A DNA stretch of 64,000 nt from Deefgea rivuli DSM 18356 (GCF_000620145.1 NZ_JHVM01000003.1:186001-250000); one strand, 5' to 3'; shown: positions 8,791 through 17,682, numbered from the stretch's first letter. A program made the numbers and translations. The notes: generated by a model from the letters alone, not told the origin.

Positions 8791-8906
8791 GATCACGAAA
8801 AACACGAAAATAATTCAAAAATGAAAGAAAACTCTTCCGTGTTTAAAAATACGACTAAGGTTTTCTTTAGTGTTTTTTGCCTTTGCGTTCGTGCCTTTCG
8901 TGATCA
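8791..8906. repeat. CACGAAA inverted-repeat element, copy 1
   Basis: Outer arms GATCACGAAAAACACGAA (8791-8808) and TTCGTGCCTTTCGTGATC (8889-8906) pair over 18 bp with two mismatches. Inside, AAAGAAAAC (8824-8832) pairs with GTTTTCTTT (8860-8868). The 116-bp unit fills the lolD-tyrS spacer. A related element with more CACGAAA units lies at 44712-44837. No protein is encoded, and a nonautonomous mobile or REP-like element is possible. Confidence 0.7.
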
Positions 8907-8938
8907 AGTGTTTTAGTTTTTGATTTGAGAGATAAAAA

Positions 8939-10213
8939 ATGAGTACTTTTAATTTATTGGCCGACCTAGAACAACGCGGCTTGATCGCGCAGCAGACGGA
9001 TGCTGTTGCGCTGGAAAAACTCTTATCCGAGCAAGCGATTACCTTGTATTGCGGCTTTGATCCGACTGCGGACAGCTTGCACATCGGTAGTTTGGTGCCG
9101 CTCTTGGTACTTAAACGTTTCCAGCAAGCGGGCCACAAACCGATTGCCTTGGTCGGCGGCGCTACCGGCATGATTGGCGATCCATCGTTTAAAGCGGCCG
9201 AGCGCAAGCTCAATACGCTGGATGTGATTGAAGGCTGGGTCGGAAAAATCCGCACCCAAGTAGAGCCTTTCTTGAGCTTTGACGGCGACAATGCCGCGAT
9301 CATGGTGAACAATCATGACTGGTTCGGCAAAATGGACGTACTGACTTTCTTGCGCGACATTGGCAAGCACTTTTCCGTCAATAATATGATCAACAAAGAG
9401 TCAGTGAAGCAGCGAATTAACCGCGATGGCGACGGCATTTCCTTCACCGAATTCACCTACAGTCTGCTGCAAGGCTATGATTTTGTTGAGCTAAATGCAC
9501 AATACGGTTGCCAGTTACAAATCGGCGGCTCGGATCAATGGGGCAATATCACCGCAGGCACGGATTTAACGCGTCGCATGCGCCAACAATCGGTACATGG
9601 CTTAACGCTGCCTTTGGTGACCAAAGCCGATGGCACGAAATTTGGCAAAACCGAATCGGGCACAATCTGGCTAGATCGCAAAAAGACTTCGCCGTATAAG
9701 TTTTACCAATTTTGGCTATCGAGCGCCGACGCGGACGTGTACCAATTCTTGCGCTACTTCACTTTCCTTAGCGTTGCCGAAATTGCAGCCATTGAAGCCA
9801 CCGATCTTGCTTCAGGCAAAAAACCAGAAGCGCAGCGCATTTTAGCGGAACAAGTCACTGAGCTGGTGCACGGCAAAGACGCGGTTATCGCTGCGGAACG
9901 GATTAGCCAATCTCTGTTTGCCGAAGATCAGAATGCTTTGACCGAACTGGACTTTGAGCAACTTGCGCTCGATGGTTTGCCGACATTCGAATTAGCGCGC
10001 GACGCGAATGGTTTGATCGATGTGTTGGCGGCGACTGAATTGGCGACATCAAAAAGCCAAGCGCGTGGCTTTATCGAAAGTGGCGCAGCGATTGTGAATG
10101 GCGCGAAAATCATAGACTTGACGGCGACGATCACAGAAGCTGACTACAAATTCGGCCGCTACACGCTATTGCGCCGTGGCAAGAAAAACCATGCGCTGGT
10201 GGTTTGGAAGTAA
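8939..10213 (+). CDS. tyrS: Tyrosine--tRNA ligase
   Basis: TyrS charges tRNA-Tyr in the cytoplasm. The 424-aa class I synthetase shows the nucleotide-binding HIGS ([12 protein letters not shown], near residue 45), tyrosine-pocket YSLLQGYDF and [11 protein letters not shown], the KMSKS-equivalent KFGKT (near residue 235) and a C-terminal S4-like RNA-binding domain ([18 protein letters not shown]). Length is normal for bacterial TyrRS. The ATG follows GAGAGATAAAAA. It appears to be a single-gene unit between two repeat elements. Confidence 0.97.
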   Translation: MSTFNLLADLEQRGLIAQQTDAVALEKLLSEQAITLYCGFDPTADSLHIGSLVPLLVLKRFQQAGHKPIALVGGATGMIGDPSFKAAERKLNTLDVIEGWVGKIRTQVEPFLSFDGDNAAIMVNNHDWFGKMDVLTFLRDIGKHFSVNNMINKESVKQRINRDGDGISFTEFTYSLLQGYDFVELNAQYGCQLQIGGSDQWGNITAGTDLTRRMRQQSVHGLTLPLVTKADGTKFGKTESGTIWLDRKKTSPYKFYQFWLSSADADVYQFLRYFTFLSVAEIAAIEATDLASGKKPEAQRILAEQVTELVHGKDAVIAAERISQSLFAEDQNALTELDFEQLALDGLPTFELARDANGLIDVLAATELATSKSQARGFIESGAAIVNGAKIIDLTATITEADYKFGRYTLLRRGKKNHALVVWK

Positions 10214-10220
10214 TTGTGTA

Positions 10221-10267
10221 GGTATTGCCATGCAGATATTGCTTAATAAAGGCCACATGGCAATACC
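10221..10267. repeat. GGTATTGCC hairpin repeat, copy R1 (B family)
   Basis: Perfect 12-bp arms GGTATTGCCATG (10221-10232) and CATGGCAATACC (10256-10267) enclose a 23-nt loop just after tyrS. No T run follows, so it is not a standard terminator. Confidence 0.75.
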
Positions 10268-10300
10268 CGTTGAATCCTGCTTAATAGTTAGGAATTACAA

Positions 10301-10654
10301 ATGAAGCCGAAATATCTTCGAGAAACGACACTAGCCATGTGTGTAATGAATATGGGTGGTTTCGTATTCATTGACCCCGCAGTGGGTTCAATTTACGAAC
10401 AGGCAATCATATTTGGAATAATCATTGCATGCACTTATGTTGTCCTCTGGTTTTATTGGAACGGTAAAAATTGGGCGCGCACTCTTGTTCTGCTAGGCGC
10501 GTCACTTTCGTTAATTAATATCCTTTTTATTGGCTCTGCGAGCTTGGCGGGCTCAATCCTCATCATGTTTGAAGCTGCCTTTGGCTTGCTTATGCTTTGG
10601 TGGCTTAATACTACTAAAATTAAATCTTTCTTTAGAGGTATTGCAACCAAGTAA
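10301..10654 (+). CDS. Small integral membrane protein of unknown function
   Basis: I do not recognise this 117-aa protein. Three or four hydrophobic segments are visible (about residues 10-28, 34-52, 60-78 and 82-102), with a short basic C-terminus (KIKSFFRGIATK), so it should sit in the inner membrane. An AGGA 8 bases upstream supports the ATG start. It lies alone between tyrS and a terminator, with codon use similar to its neighbours. Confidence 0.65.
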   Translation: MKPKYLRETTLAMCVMNMGGFVFIDPAVGSIYEQAIIFGIIIACTYVVLWFYWNGKNWARTLVLLGASLSLINILFIGSASLAGSILIMFEAAFGLLMLWWLNTTKIKSFFRGIATK

Positions 10655-10758
10655 TGTGTGCAGGTTTTGATTTTCCGTGCGAATTGGTGGAATGCGCTTC
10701 GCTTATTCACCCTACTTGCAGGCACTGCATTTATTAATGCTGTATTGACACGCACAAA

Positions 10759-10785
10759 TAAGGGCGTTCTTTTAAAGACGCCCTT
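10759..10785. terminator. Bidirectional terminator hairpin
   Basis: TAAGGGCGT (10759-10767) pairs with ACGCCCTTA (10778-10785 region), with further TCTTT/AAAGA pairing inside. It sits 3 bases from the stop of the minus-strand gene at 10789 and 100 bp after the plus-strand membrane gene. Confidence 0.7.
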
Positions 10786-10788
10786 ACT

Positions 10789-11502
10789 TTACCTAAAATC
10801 CATTTCATATTCTTCAATCGCCCGATCAATTTCGCCGTCCGTCCACGCCAGTGCCGCGCTAAACACCGCCATTCTGCCCACATAACCGTCCAAACGCGCG
10901 AACTGCGTAATTACCATATATTCAGCGCGACCAACGTAATCATCAACAACCAATGTCCAGCCCGACTGCGCGTGCAAAGCCCGAATCACCTTGAGTGCGC
11001 AGGCGACACGAAAGCGGCCATCGATCAAGATCAAATCGGGCGTGTGATTGTTTTGGAATAATTCAGCGGGAAAATCGGAGTAACGCCTAAATTTTGTTTG
11101 GCGACTTTGACTTAGTGAAGCCCAAATTACCGGCTGACTCCATTCGCGCGTAAAGCCGATATTGCGCTGCAAATAACATTGCGTTACTGGATTAAACAAG
11201 CCATCCGTGGTGATTTTTTGCTTCACCGCGCGCAGGAAAAACCGATCCGAATCGATACACACAAACGGTTTATTGAGTTTAGCGGCCAAATACGTCGAAC
11301 CGCCCGAACCGAACTCCAAGTAATTTTGTGATGCCTGTAGTTTTTGCTCAAACCAGAGGCTCGTTGCATCACTATCAAAATGCGGCGCACTCGGCACCGC
11401 AAAACCTTGAATGCGCTGGACGTATAAAAATTGGAGTAATTCCAGCATATCGCGCCTATGTTGGCCGTTCGTTATTCTCGTGAGCAACGCGTCGCGTTTC
11501 AC
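10789..11502 (-). CDS. Class I SAM-methyltransferase-like protein
   Basis: The 237-aa protein has a recognisable Rossmann-type SAM site, YLEFGSGGSTYLAAKL (about residues 64-79), an acidic IDSD at the next strand, a later acidic LILIDGRFRV and VVDDYVGR. That layout fits class I methyltransferases, but no substrate motif is clear. It starts 13 bp after the stop of another methyltransferase-like gene (11516-12340) on the same strand, so the two are probably cotranscribed. Function is unassigned. Confidence 0.7.
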   Translation of the reverse strand: MKRDALLTRITNGQHRRDMLELLQFLYVQRIQGFAVPSAPHFDSDATSLWFEQKLQASQNYLEFGSGGSTYLAAKLNKPFVCIDSDRFFLRAVKQKITTDGLFNPVTQCYLQRNIGFTREWSQPVIWASLSQSRQTKFRRYSDFPAELFQNNHTPDLILIDGRFRVACALKVIRALHAQSGWTLVVDDYVGRAEYMVITQFARLDGYVGRMAVFSAALAWTDGEIDRAIEEYEMDFR

Positions 11503-11515
11503 ACCCGACGATTGC

Positions 11516-12340
11516 TCAATACAAAAATCGCCCTGCCATATCGCCCAGATTGGTTTCTTCTAAAATCTGCGCGATTTTTTCGCGAGCTTGTTTGCGCGGG
11601 GCGTCTTTGCTTTGGCTGGCAATAATCAGCTCGTTTTTCATCGAATGCTCCCAGCCGACCAATTCGGTTACCGTCACTTGGTAGCCATTGGCTTGCAATT
11701 GCAGGCAGCGCAGTACATTGGTGAGTTGGCTACCAAATTCGCGGGTATGAATCGGGTGGCGCCACATTTCGGCCAACGGCGTTTTCGCTAAGGATTTACT
11801 TTTGTGTTTGCGCAGCACGCTGGCGACTTCGGCCTGACAGCAAGGCACCAGCACCATGTGGCGCGCATTTTTTTCTAGGCCAAATTTAATCGCATCATCC
11901 GTCGCCGTGTCGCAGGCGTGCAGCGCGGTGACGATGTCGATTTGCGCGGGCATTTCTTTGGCGGCAGCGGCTTGTTCAACCAACATATCCAAGAAAGTCA
12001 TACGTTCAAAGCCACACAAAGTCGCCAATTCACGCGATTTTTGTACCAGTTCCGAGCGAAATTCGGTGCCGTAAATATGCCCGGCTTTTTTATCTTTAAA
12101 AAACAGGTCGTAAATAATAAAACCCAGATAGGACTTGCCCGCGCCATGGTCGACCAAGGTCACGTGCTCGTGATCGGCCAGCGTTGATTTTAAGAGCGGT
12201 TCAATAAAGTTAAATAGGTGGTAAACCTGTTTGAGTTTACGGCGGCTATCTTGATTGAGTTTGCCATCGCGAGTCAGGATATGCAGCGCTTTTAATAGCT
12301 CATGCGATTGTCCGTCGCGAATTTCGGGAATGGCGTTCAT
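11516..12340 (-). CDS. Methyltransferase-domain protein (Methyltransf_32 type)
   Basis: The 274-aa product has the motifs of the methyltransferase 32 / GSTCD-like group: VDHGAGKSYLGFIIYDLF (SAM loop), TEFRSELV, VTALHACDTATDDAI and VLVPCCQAEVA. The last carries the Cys-Cys pair typical of the group. Members are thought to be RNA or protein methyltransferases; the substrate here is unknown. The frame is open from 12385, but AGGA 6 bases before the ATG at 12338-12340 marks the real start. It is the first gene of a probable two-gene operon. Confidence 0.75.
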   Translation of the reverse strand: MNAIPEIRDGQSHELLKALHILTRDGKLNQDSRRKLKQVYHLFNFIEPLLKSTLADHEHVTLVDHGAGKSYLGFIIYDLFFKDKKAGHIYGTEFRSELVQKSRELATLCGFERMTFLDMLVEQAAAAKEMPAQIDIVTALHACDTATDDAIKFGLEKNARHMVLVPCCQAEVASVLRKHKSKSLAKTPLAEMWRHPIHTREFGSQLTNVLRCLQLQANGYQVTVTELVGWEHSMKNELIIASQSKDAPRKQAREKIAQILEETNLGDMAGRFLY

Positions 12341-12748
12341 CGTACTTCCTATTGATTGATCGTATTCAGGTAAAATTTTGCACATCCGCCTCGCCGTACA
12401 GCTGAAACTGACGACGTACAGGCTGCAATCAAACTTTTACAAACGGGCTATTTATTAAGGTATTTGCTTCTGCCTCAGGGCTAAAAAGGCTTACAAGGCA
12501 ATACATCATCTTTGATGCAAAATTAATCCGTAGTAACTATTTACACTCGTCGCCTACCGTCGTGAAAAAAATTCATTTGATGCTAAAGTGGCGAGCTGTT
12601 TGTAAGCTAGTCGCTACATAGTGATTTTTTCAATACAGATTTGCAGTTGCGAAACCCAAATATCAACAGCCCCTAGAGGGTCGTTGGGCCATTGAACTCT
12701 CAGCGTTCTTTTGCCTCTTAGCCTTGCCGCTTTACGGAAACTTGACTT
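12341..12748. other. 408-bp intergenic region between divergent genes
   Basis: No gene, tRNA or other structured RNA was recognised. It should hold promoters for the minus-strand methyltransferase operon and for the M23 peptidase. A degenerate GGTATTG-type hairpin lies at 12459-12504. The 100 bases before the peptidase are GC-richer and contain CCCCTAGAGGG and GTTGGGCC blocks that could form a leader structure. Confidence 0.5.
12459..12504. repeat. Degenerate GGTATTG-type hairpin repeat (R5, B family)
   Basis: GGTATTTGCTTC (12459-12470) faces ACAAGGCAATAC (12493-12504). The right arm is identical to that of the copy at 35305-35351; the left arm has drifted. Confidence 0.4.
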
Positions 12749-14083
12749 ATGAAATGGATTTTACCGCAAACCCCCGCGCAAGGGCGTGGAAACACCTCAA
12801 GCTCCGACAATGCATCTTGGCAAAAACGCCACCTTACATGGCTGGCCGCCGCTGTATTTGTCCCTGTTAGCCTCACGATGACGGCCTATGGTGTCGTTGA
12901 ATATGGCCCCAGCGAAAGCGTGGTGATTGCCAAAGTCACACAGCAATTATCGACGCCCGAATTAGTCAGCACACCAAGCGATACACCATTTTGGCGCGAA
13001 GAAACCATCCAAACGGGTGATGGTTTAGGTAAGATTTTCAGTAAATTGGCCATCAACGATTTGCAAGCATGGGAATTTGTTCGTAGCGATCCCGCCGCGC
13101 GTGCCTTGTATGAGCTCTCTGCTGGGCGCTCGATTCGTGCGCAAACCACGCCTGAGGGACGTTTGCTGCAAATGAGTTACCTCAATAAAGCCGGTGAGCT
13201 AATCCAGATTCAGCGTACTGGCGATGAATTAAGCACGCAGATCGCGCCTGCCGTCGCGGAGAAAAAAACCGAATATAAAACTGGCGTGATTCAGTCGTCG
13301 TTTTATGCGGCCACCGATGCGATTGGCTTGCCCGACGCGGTGGCGCAGCAATTGATTGATGCGTTTGAAGGCAAGGTCGACTTTCACCATGATTTACAAA
13401 AAGGTGACCAGTTTTCGATTGTCTATGAAACAGAGCGCAGCAACGGCGAACTGCTACGCACTGGCCGCATTTTGGCGGCACAATTTATCAACAATGGCAA
13501 AACGCATGAAGTGATCTGGTTTGAAACGCCGGGCGTCGCGGGCGCTTATTACGATGGCGACGGTAATAGCAGCGCGCAAAGCTTTTTGTCTGCGCCCGTA
13601 AAATTCTCGCGAATTAGCTCAGGGTTTTCGATGCGCTTTCATCCCGTGTTGTTTACGTGGAAATCGCATAAAGGCATTGATTATGCCGCGCCAACGGGCA
13701 CTGATGTGCTCAATACCGCCGATGGCGTCGTAACGCGTGTCGCGCAAGATGGCGGCTACGGCAAATTTGTCGAAGTGCAGCATGGCGATCAATACAGCAC
13801 CTTGTATGGGCATTTGTCCGCGCACGCCAAGAATTTAAAAGTCGGCCAAGTCGTCAAGCAAGGTGACATTCTGGGCGCAGTCGGCCAAACGGGGCGCGCC
13901 ACAGGCCCGCATTTGCACTACGAATTCAAAGTCAACGGCAAGCAAGTCAATCCATTGGCGCTTAAATTACCCAATGCCAAGCAGCTGGATGCAACGCAAA
14001 TGGCGCAATTTAAGCCCTTCGCGCACAGCATAAAACAGCAACTAGCCTTACTCAACAAGGTAGAATTGGCGCAACTTGATTAA
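12749..14083 (+). CDS. M23-family murein endopeptidase (MepM-like)
   Basis: This 444-aa protein probably cuts peptidoglycan cross-links in the periplasm. One N-terminal membrane segment or uncleaved signal (about residues 28-48) follows a charged start. Next comes an OapA/LysM-like region (TIQTGDGLGKIF near residue 88) and a middle domain. The C-terminal M23 zinc peptidase carries HKGIDYAA (HxxxD, near residue 310) and HLHYEF (HxH, near residue 391). It resembles Neisseria NMB0315 and E. coli MepM in architecture. It lies directly upstream of anmK, pointing to a cell-wall turnover pair. Confidence 0.9.
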   Translation: MKWILPQTPAQGRGNTSSSDNASWQKRHLTWLAAAVFVPVSLTMTAYGVVEYGPSESVVIAKVTQQLSTPELVSTPSDTPFWREETIQTGDGLGKIFSKLAINDLQAWEFVRSDPAARALYELSAGRSIRAQTTPEGRLLQMSYLNKAGELIQIQRTGDELSTQIAPAVAEKKTEYKTGVIQSSFYAATDAIGLPDAVAQQLIDAFEGKVDFHHDLQKGDQFSIVYETERSNGELLRTGRILAAQFINNGKTHEVIWFETPGVAGAYYDGDGNSSAQSFLSAPVKFSRISSGFSMRFHPVLFTWKSHKGIDYAAPTGTDVLNTADGVVTRVAQDGGYGKFVEVQHGDQYSTLYGHLSAHAKNLKVGQVVKQGDILGAVGQTGRATGPHLHYEFKVNGKQVNPLALKLPNAKQLDATQMAQFKPFAHSIKQQLALLNKVELAQLD

Positions 14084-14098
14084 TGCAGAGTCGTGAGC

Positions 14099-15187
14099 AT
14101 GGCGCAATTGTTTGTCGGATTAATGACGGGAACGAGCTTGGATGGCATTGATGCCGTCGTCGTGAATTTAGGCGGCGCAAAACCGCAACTCATCGCCAGT
14201 CTTGGCGCGCCACTCCCACCAGCACTGCGCGAGCAATTGCTGCAATTGCAATCGCCATCCATTGATGAAATCCATCTGGCACAGCTCGCCGCCAATGCAC
14301 ACAGCCGCGCTTGCGCCGATGTCGTGCTGGCTTTGTTAAGCAAAGCAGGTCTACAAGCCAGCGACATTGTCGCGATTGGTAATCACGGGCAAACCATACG
14401 CCACCGGCCCGAGTGCGGGTATACGCTGCAAATCGGCAACCATGCTTTGCTAGCGGAATATACTGGCATTAGCGTGGTGGGCGATTTTCGCTCGCGCGAT
14501 ATTGCCGCCGGTGGTCAAGGCGCGCCGCTGGTGCCCGCGTTTCATCAAGCGCTGTTTGCACAAAACAATTCCAATCGCGTCGTACTTAATATTGGTGGCA
14601 TTGCCAATTTGAGCTGGCTGGCTGCCAATGGTGACGTGACTGGCTTTGATAGCGGCCCAGGCAATGTATTGATGGATTTGTGGATTTATCAACACTTGGG
14701 ATCGCATTACGATGCCAATGGCGATTGGGCGGCTTCTGGTGTGGCACTGCCTGATTTGCTGGCGCAAATGCAGGCTGAGCCGTTCTTTACACAAGCCGCA
14801 CCGAAAAGTACAGGGCGTGATCTCTTTCATCAAGCGTGGTTGCAAGCGCACTTAGCAGGTCGCATCGATAAGCCACAAGACGTGCAAGCGACCTTGTGCG
14901 AATTGACTGCATGGAGCATCGCCAGCGCGATTTTGCAGCAAGGCCAGCCCGATGAAGTTTTTGTTTGCGGCGGCGGCGTTCATAATCGCCACTTAATGGC
15001 GGCGCTCGCGCGATACCTGCCGTGCGCAGTACACAGTACGGCGCAATTGGGCGTGGATCCAGATTGGGTGGAGGCATTTGCGTTTGCTTGGCTGGCAGAG
15101 CGTTGTGTAGCAGGCTTGACGAGCAATTTACCCGCCGTCACTGGTGCATCTGGAGAGCGAATTCTGGGTGCGATCTGGCCCGCATAA
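14099..15187 (+). CDS. anmK: Anhydro-N-acetylmuramic acid kinase AnmK
   Basis: AnmK phosphorylates and opens 1,6-anhydro-MurNAc to MurNAc-6-phosphate in the cytoplasm, recycling cell-wall sugar. The protein begins AQLFVGLMTGTSLDGIDAVVV (ATP-binding MTGTSLDG) and contains GNHGQTIRHRP, FRSRDIAAGGQGAPLVPAFH, LNIGGIANLS, FDSGPGNVLMD and VCGGGVHNRHLM, all diagnostic. A GTG at 14093 is in frame two codons upstream; the ATG at 14099 is preferred because CAGAG then has better spacing. It follows the M23 peptidase by 15 bp, so the two are likely cotranscribed. Confidence 0.95.
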   Translation: MAQLFVGLMTGTSLDGIDAVVVNLGGAKPQLIASLGAPLPPALREQLLQLQSPSIDEIHLAQLAANAHSRACADVVLALLSKAGLQASDIVAIGNHGQTIRHRPECGYTLQIGNHALLAEYTGISVVGDFRSRDIAAGGQGAPLVPAFHQALFAQNNSNRVVLNIGGIANLSWLAANGDVTGFDSGPGNVLMDLWIYQHLGSHYDANGDWAASGVALPDLLAQMQAEPFFTQAAPKSTGRDLFHQAWLQAHLAGRIDKPQDVQATLCELTAWSIASAILQQGQPDEVFVCGGGVHNRHLMAALARYLPCAVHSTAQLGVDPDWVEAFAFAWLAERCVAGLTSNLPAVTGASGERILGAIWPA

Positions 15188-15242
15188 AATTACGTCGTAG
15201 ATTCAAAGTCCACGAACTGAACACCCTATTGAAGAACACATC

Positions 15243-15501
15243 ATGCCCCTACAACTCGACAAAACCTTGCACCCACAATTGCACGCATCAATTCAACGTT
15301 ATTGCAGCGAAGAATTGGACACCGACATCGGCGAGCTACAAGCATCGTTTTTGCTCGATTTCATTCTGCGAGAAATTGGCCCGCATATTTACAATCAAGC
15401 GATTAGCGATCGCGCAAGCGCAATTGATTCAACACGTCGAGGCGCTGCCAGAAAGTTGCTTTGAATTGACGGGCAGTTATTGGTCGAAAAAGAAACGCTA
15501 A
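15243..15501 (+). pseudogene. DUF2164 protein gene interrupted by a +1 frameshift
   Basis: The first frame gives MPLQLDKTLHPQLHASIQRY...LLDFILREIGPHIYNQAISD, which matches small DUF2164 proteins (about 80 aa, function unknown). After GAT at 15408-15410 that frame leaves the family and stops early at 15464. Skipping one base at about 15411 restores AQAQLIQHVEALPESCFELTGSYW and a stop at 15501, exactly the expected tail. So one extra base, in the run GCGATCGCG, breaks the gene. Genuine mutation or a sequencing error are both possible. No slippery sequence is visible. Confidence 0.75.
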
Positions 15502-15511
15502 CGTATAACAT

Positions 15512-15560
15512 GGGTATTGCGCTGTAGGACTTTATGAATAGCACCTACAAGGCAATACCC
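15512..15560. repeat. GGTATTGCC hairpin repeat, copy R2 (B family)
   Basis: GGGTATTGCGCTGTAGG (15512-15528) and CCTACAAGGCAATACCC (15544-15560) pair over 17 bp with two mismatches around a 15-nt loop. The right arm lies inside the 3' end of the minus-strand peptidase gene. Confidence 0.8.
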
Positions 15561-17604
15561 TCTCGTCCATTAATTGTTGATATAAAAAAGTCAGTGCACG
15601 GGCTAAATCACTGGCCATTTCTTGCGCTCCGACACCACCGCGATGCCCGCCCTTCTCGTTTTCATAAAACAGTACTTCATGCCCCAAAGCCTGCATTTTA
15701 GCGACCATTTTTCTGGCATGCGCCGGATGGACGCGGTCGTCTTGGCTGTTTGTCGTGAATAAAACCTTAGGGTAGCGCTGCTCCGTCGCCGATTTGATGT
15801 GCTGGTATGGCGAATATGCGGCGAGCGCAGCGTAATCCTCAGCTTGATTCGGGTCGCCATATTCATCGACCCAACTCGCGCCAGCGTGCAGCTCGGTGTA
15901 ACGCAGCATATCGAGTAAGGGCACTTCGCACACCACGGCATTAAAAATTTCTGGCCGCTGCGTCAAGCAAGCGCCGACCAACAAGCCGCCGTGGCTACCA
16001 CCTTGAATCCCTAAGCGGCGCGGCGATGTGATGCCGCGCGCAATTAAGTCTTCTGCAATCGCAATGAAATCATCAAAACTCAGTTGGCGATTACGCCCTT
16101 GTGCCGCTTGATGCCAAGCGGGGCCAAATTCACCACCGCCACGAATATTCGCAACCACAAACGCGCCGCCCTTGGACAGCCATTGCGGCCCCAGATTGTC
16201 GACATAGTATGGCAGCAAAGAAAGTTGAAAACCGCCGTAGCCATACAGCAAGGTTGGCGTTTGTCCGTCCAATACCAAACCTTGGCGATGCACGACAAAA
16301 TACGGGATCTGCGTGCCATCGTTGGCGTTGGCAAAATATTGTTGATACGTAAAATCGCTGCTATCAAAAGCAGCAACTTGCTGGCGCAGCAATTCTGGCG
16401 CTTTCCCAGATTGCAGCTCGTAACGATATAATCCTGCTGGTTGCAAAAAATCACTGTAGTTGTAATACAGCACATCGCTGCGCCACGGCTGATCGACAAA
16501 CTCAATCGCACCCGTTGTGGGCAAGGGATTAGCACAGACTTGCCATGCGCCGCCCTCCTCACCAGAGGCCCAAATAAAGGTATGGATTTGGCTTTTAACG
16601 CAATCGAGCACATTCACCGCTAGGCAATTGAACGTCGCATCTAAGCCTTGAATCGTTTGCTGTGCCGTCGGCACCAGCAAAACCTGAACACGGCCAAGCT
16701 GACCACTGCTAGCCTCACATTGAATCGCCAGCAAAGCGCCGCTTGGATATTGCACACCCTGCCAAGTCCAATTCATTGCAATTTTGACGATCAAATCACC
16801 ATGGCTATACGCAAAAACATCACAGCGCAGCGGCAGCGTGATTTGTTGCAAGCTCAAATCTGGCGTAATGCAGTAATACACTTTTTTATAAAAACTCAGC
16901 GCCACTTCAATGACGTCCAGCACCGCCGTATCACCATCCAGAAAACGCCACGCCAAAGCTTTCAGCGCCGATTCAGGGATTACCGCCAGCGAAATGGCCT
17001 CCTCCCAAGCTTGCCCGCGCAATTGCAAGCACACCTCACACGAGTAGCCCGCATGCGTGAGCTGGCTTTCATCCCACGCGGGGCACACCAACACGCTATT
17101 GGCATCACGCCAATGGATTTGGTTTTTGCCAAATGGAAATTGAAAGCCATTCGGCACAAACCGCCCTATCTCCAAATCAAATTCACGGCAAACACTGGCA
17201 TCAGAGCCAGCGACATTCAAGCTGATTAAGCATAAATTCGGCTGCAGAATGCAATGCGAAATACCGGCCAAATGCCAATCGACCTCTTCCTGCTGCGCCA
17301 GTGCGTCTAAATCGAACACCACAGTCCACTCGGTATTTTCGCTTTGATATGAATGAAGCGTCGTGCGGCGATATGCGCCGCGTGGCGATTGAGGGCTTTG
17401 ATAAAAATGGTAAAGCCAACCTGCATGCTCGGCAAAGTAAGGGATTTGCTGTGTGGATTGGCTAAAGCTGAGAATTTCTTGCTGCATGGGTGCGCAGCGT
17501 GGATCAAAATCAATTTGCTCAATACAACGCTGATTTTGCGCCGCTACCCAGTCTCGAGATGCTAAATGATCTTCTAAGAATGAAAATGGGTCGTTCGCTA
17601 GCAT
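15532..17604 (-). CDS. Prolyl oligopeptidase-family serine peptidase (S9)
   Basis: The 690-aa product has an N-terminal beta-propeller (about residues 1-420) and a C-terminal alpha/beta-hydrolase domain. The catalytic Ser is in GGSHGGLL (near residue 536), the Asp in NSQDDRVHPAH and the His in KGGHRGG. VANIRGGGEFGPAWH is the typical oxyanion-side motif. No signal peptide is visible, so it should cleave peptides in the cytoplasm. It is close to prolyl endopeptidases, but exact specificity is unknown. The last residues (VLPCRCYS) are encoded by a hairpin repeat that overlaps the stop, so the original C-terminus may have been replaced. It is convergent with the DUF2164 remnant. Confidence 0.9.
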   Translation of the reverse strand: MLANDPFSFLEDHLASRDWVAAQNQRCIEQIDFDPRCAPMQQEILSFSQSTQQIPYFAEHAGWLYHFYQSPQSPRGAYRRTTLHSYQSENTEWTVVFDLDALAQQEEVDWHLAGISHCILQPNLCLISLNVAGSDASVCREFDLEIGRFVPNGFQFPFGKNQIHWRDANSVLVCPAWDESQLTHAGYSCEVCLQLRGQAWEEAISLAVIPESALKALAWRFLDGDTAVLDVIEVALSFYKKVYYCITPDLSLQQITLPLRCDVFAYSHGDLIVKIAMNWTWQGVQYPSGALLAIQCEASSGQLGRVQVLLVPTAQQTIQGLDATFNCLAVNVLDCVKSQIHTFIWASGEEGGAWQVCANPLPTTGAIEFVDQPWRSDVLYYNYSDFLQPAGLYRYELQSGKAPELLRQQVAAFDSSDFTYQQYFANANDGTQIPYFVVHRQGLVLDGQTPTLLYGYGGFQLSLLPYYVDNLGPQWLSKGGAFVVANIRGGGEFGPAWHQAAQGRNRQLSFDDFIAIAEDLIARGITSPRRLGIQGGSHGGLLVGACLTQRPEIFNAVVCEVPLLDMLRYTELHAGASWVDEYGDPNQAEDYAALAAYSPYQHIKSATEQRYPKVLFTTNSQDDRVHPAHARKMVAKMQALGHEVLFYENEKGGHRGGVGAQEMASDLARALTFLYQQLMDERVLPCRCYS

Positions 17605-17682
17605 GGCTTTCTGGTATTTAAATAAATCAAGCCGCGAATATACCTTGTTTCGCTCTTCTTGTTTTCCTAGGCAGTAAAAACA

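Noticed and set aside
8815-9312. 165-aa minus-strand open frame across the lolD-tyrS spacer
   Set aside because: It overlaps the start of tyrS and the CACGAAA element; the protein is low-complexity and unrecognisable.
10658-10885. 75-aa plus-strand open frame after the small membrane protein
   Set aside because: It crosses the terminator at 10759 and runs into the minus-strand methyltransferase gene; no recognisable motif.
15022-15501. 159-aa plus-strand open frame
   Set aside because: Its first part is a shadow of anmK; only the last 30 residues are real, as the shifted end of DUF2164.
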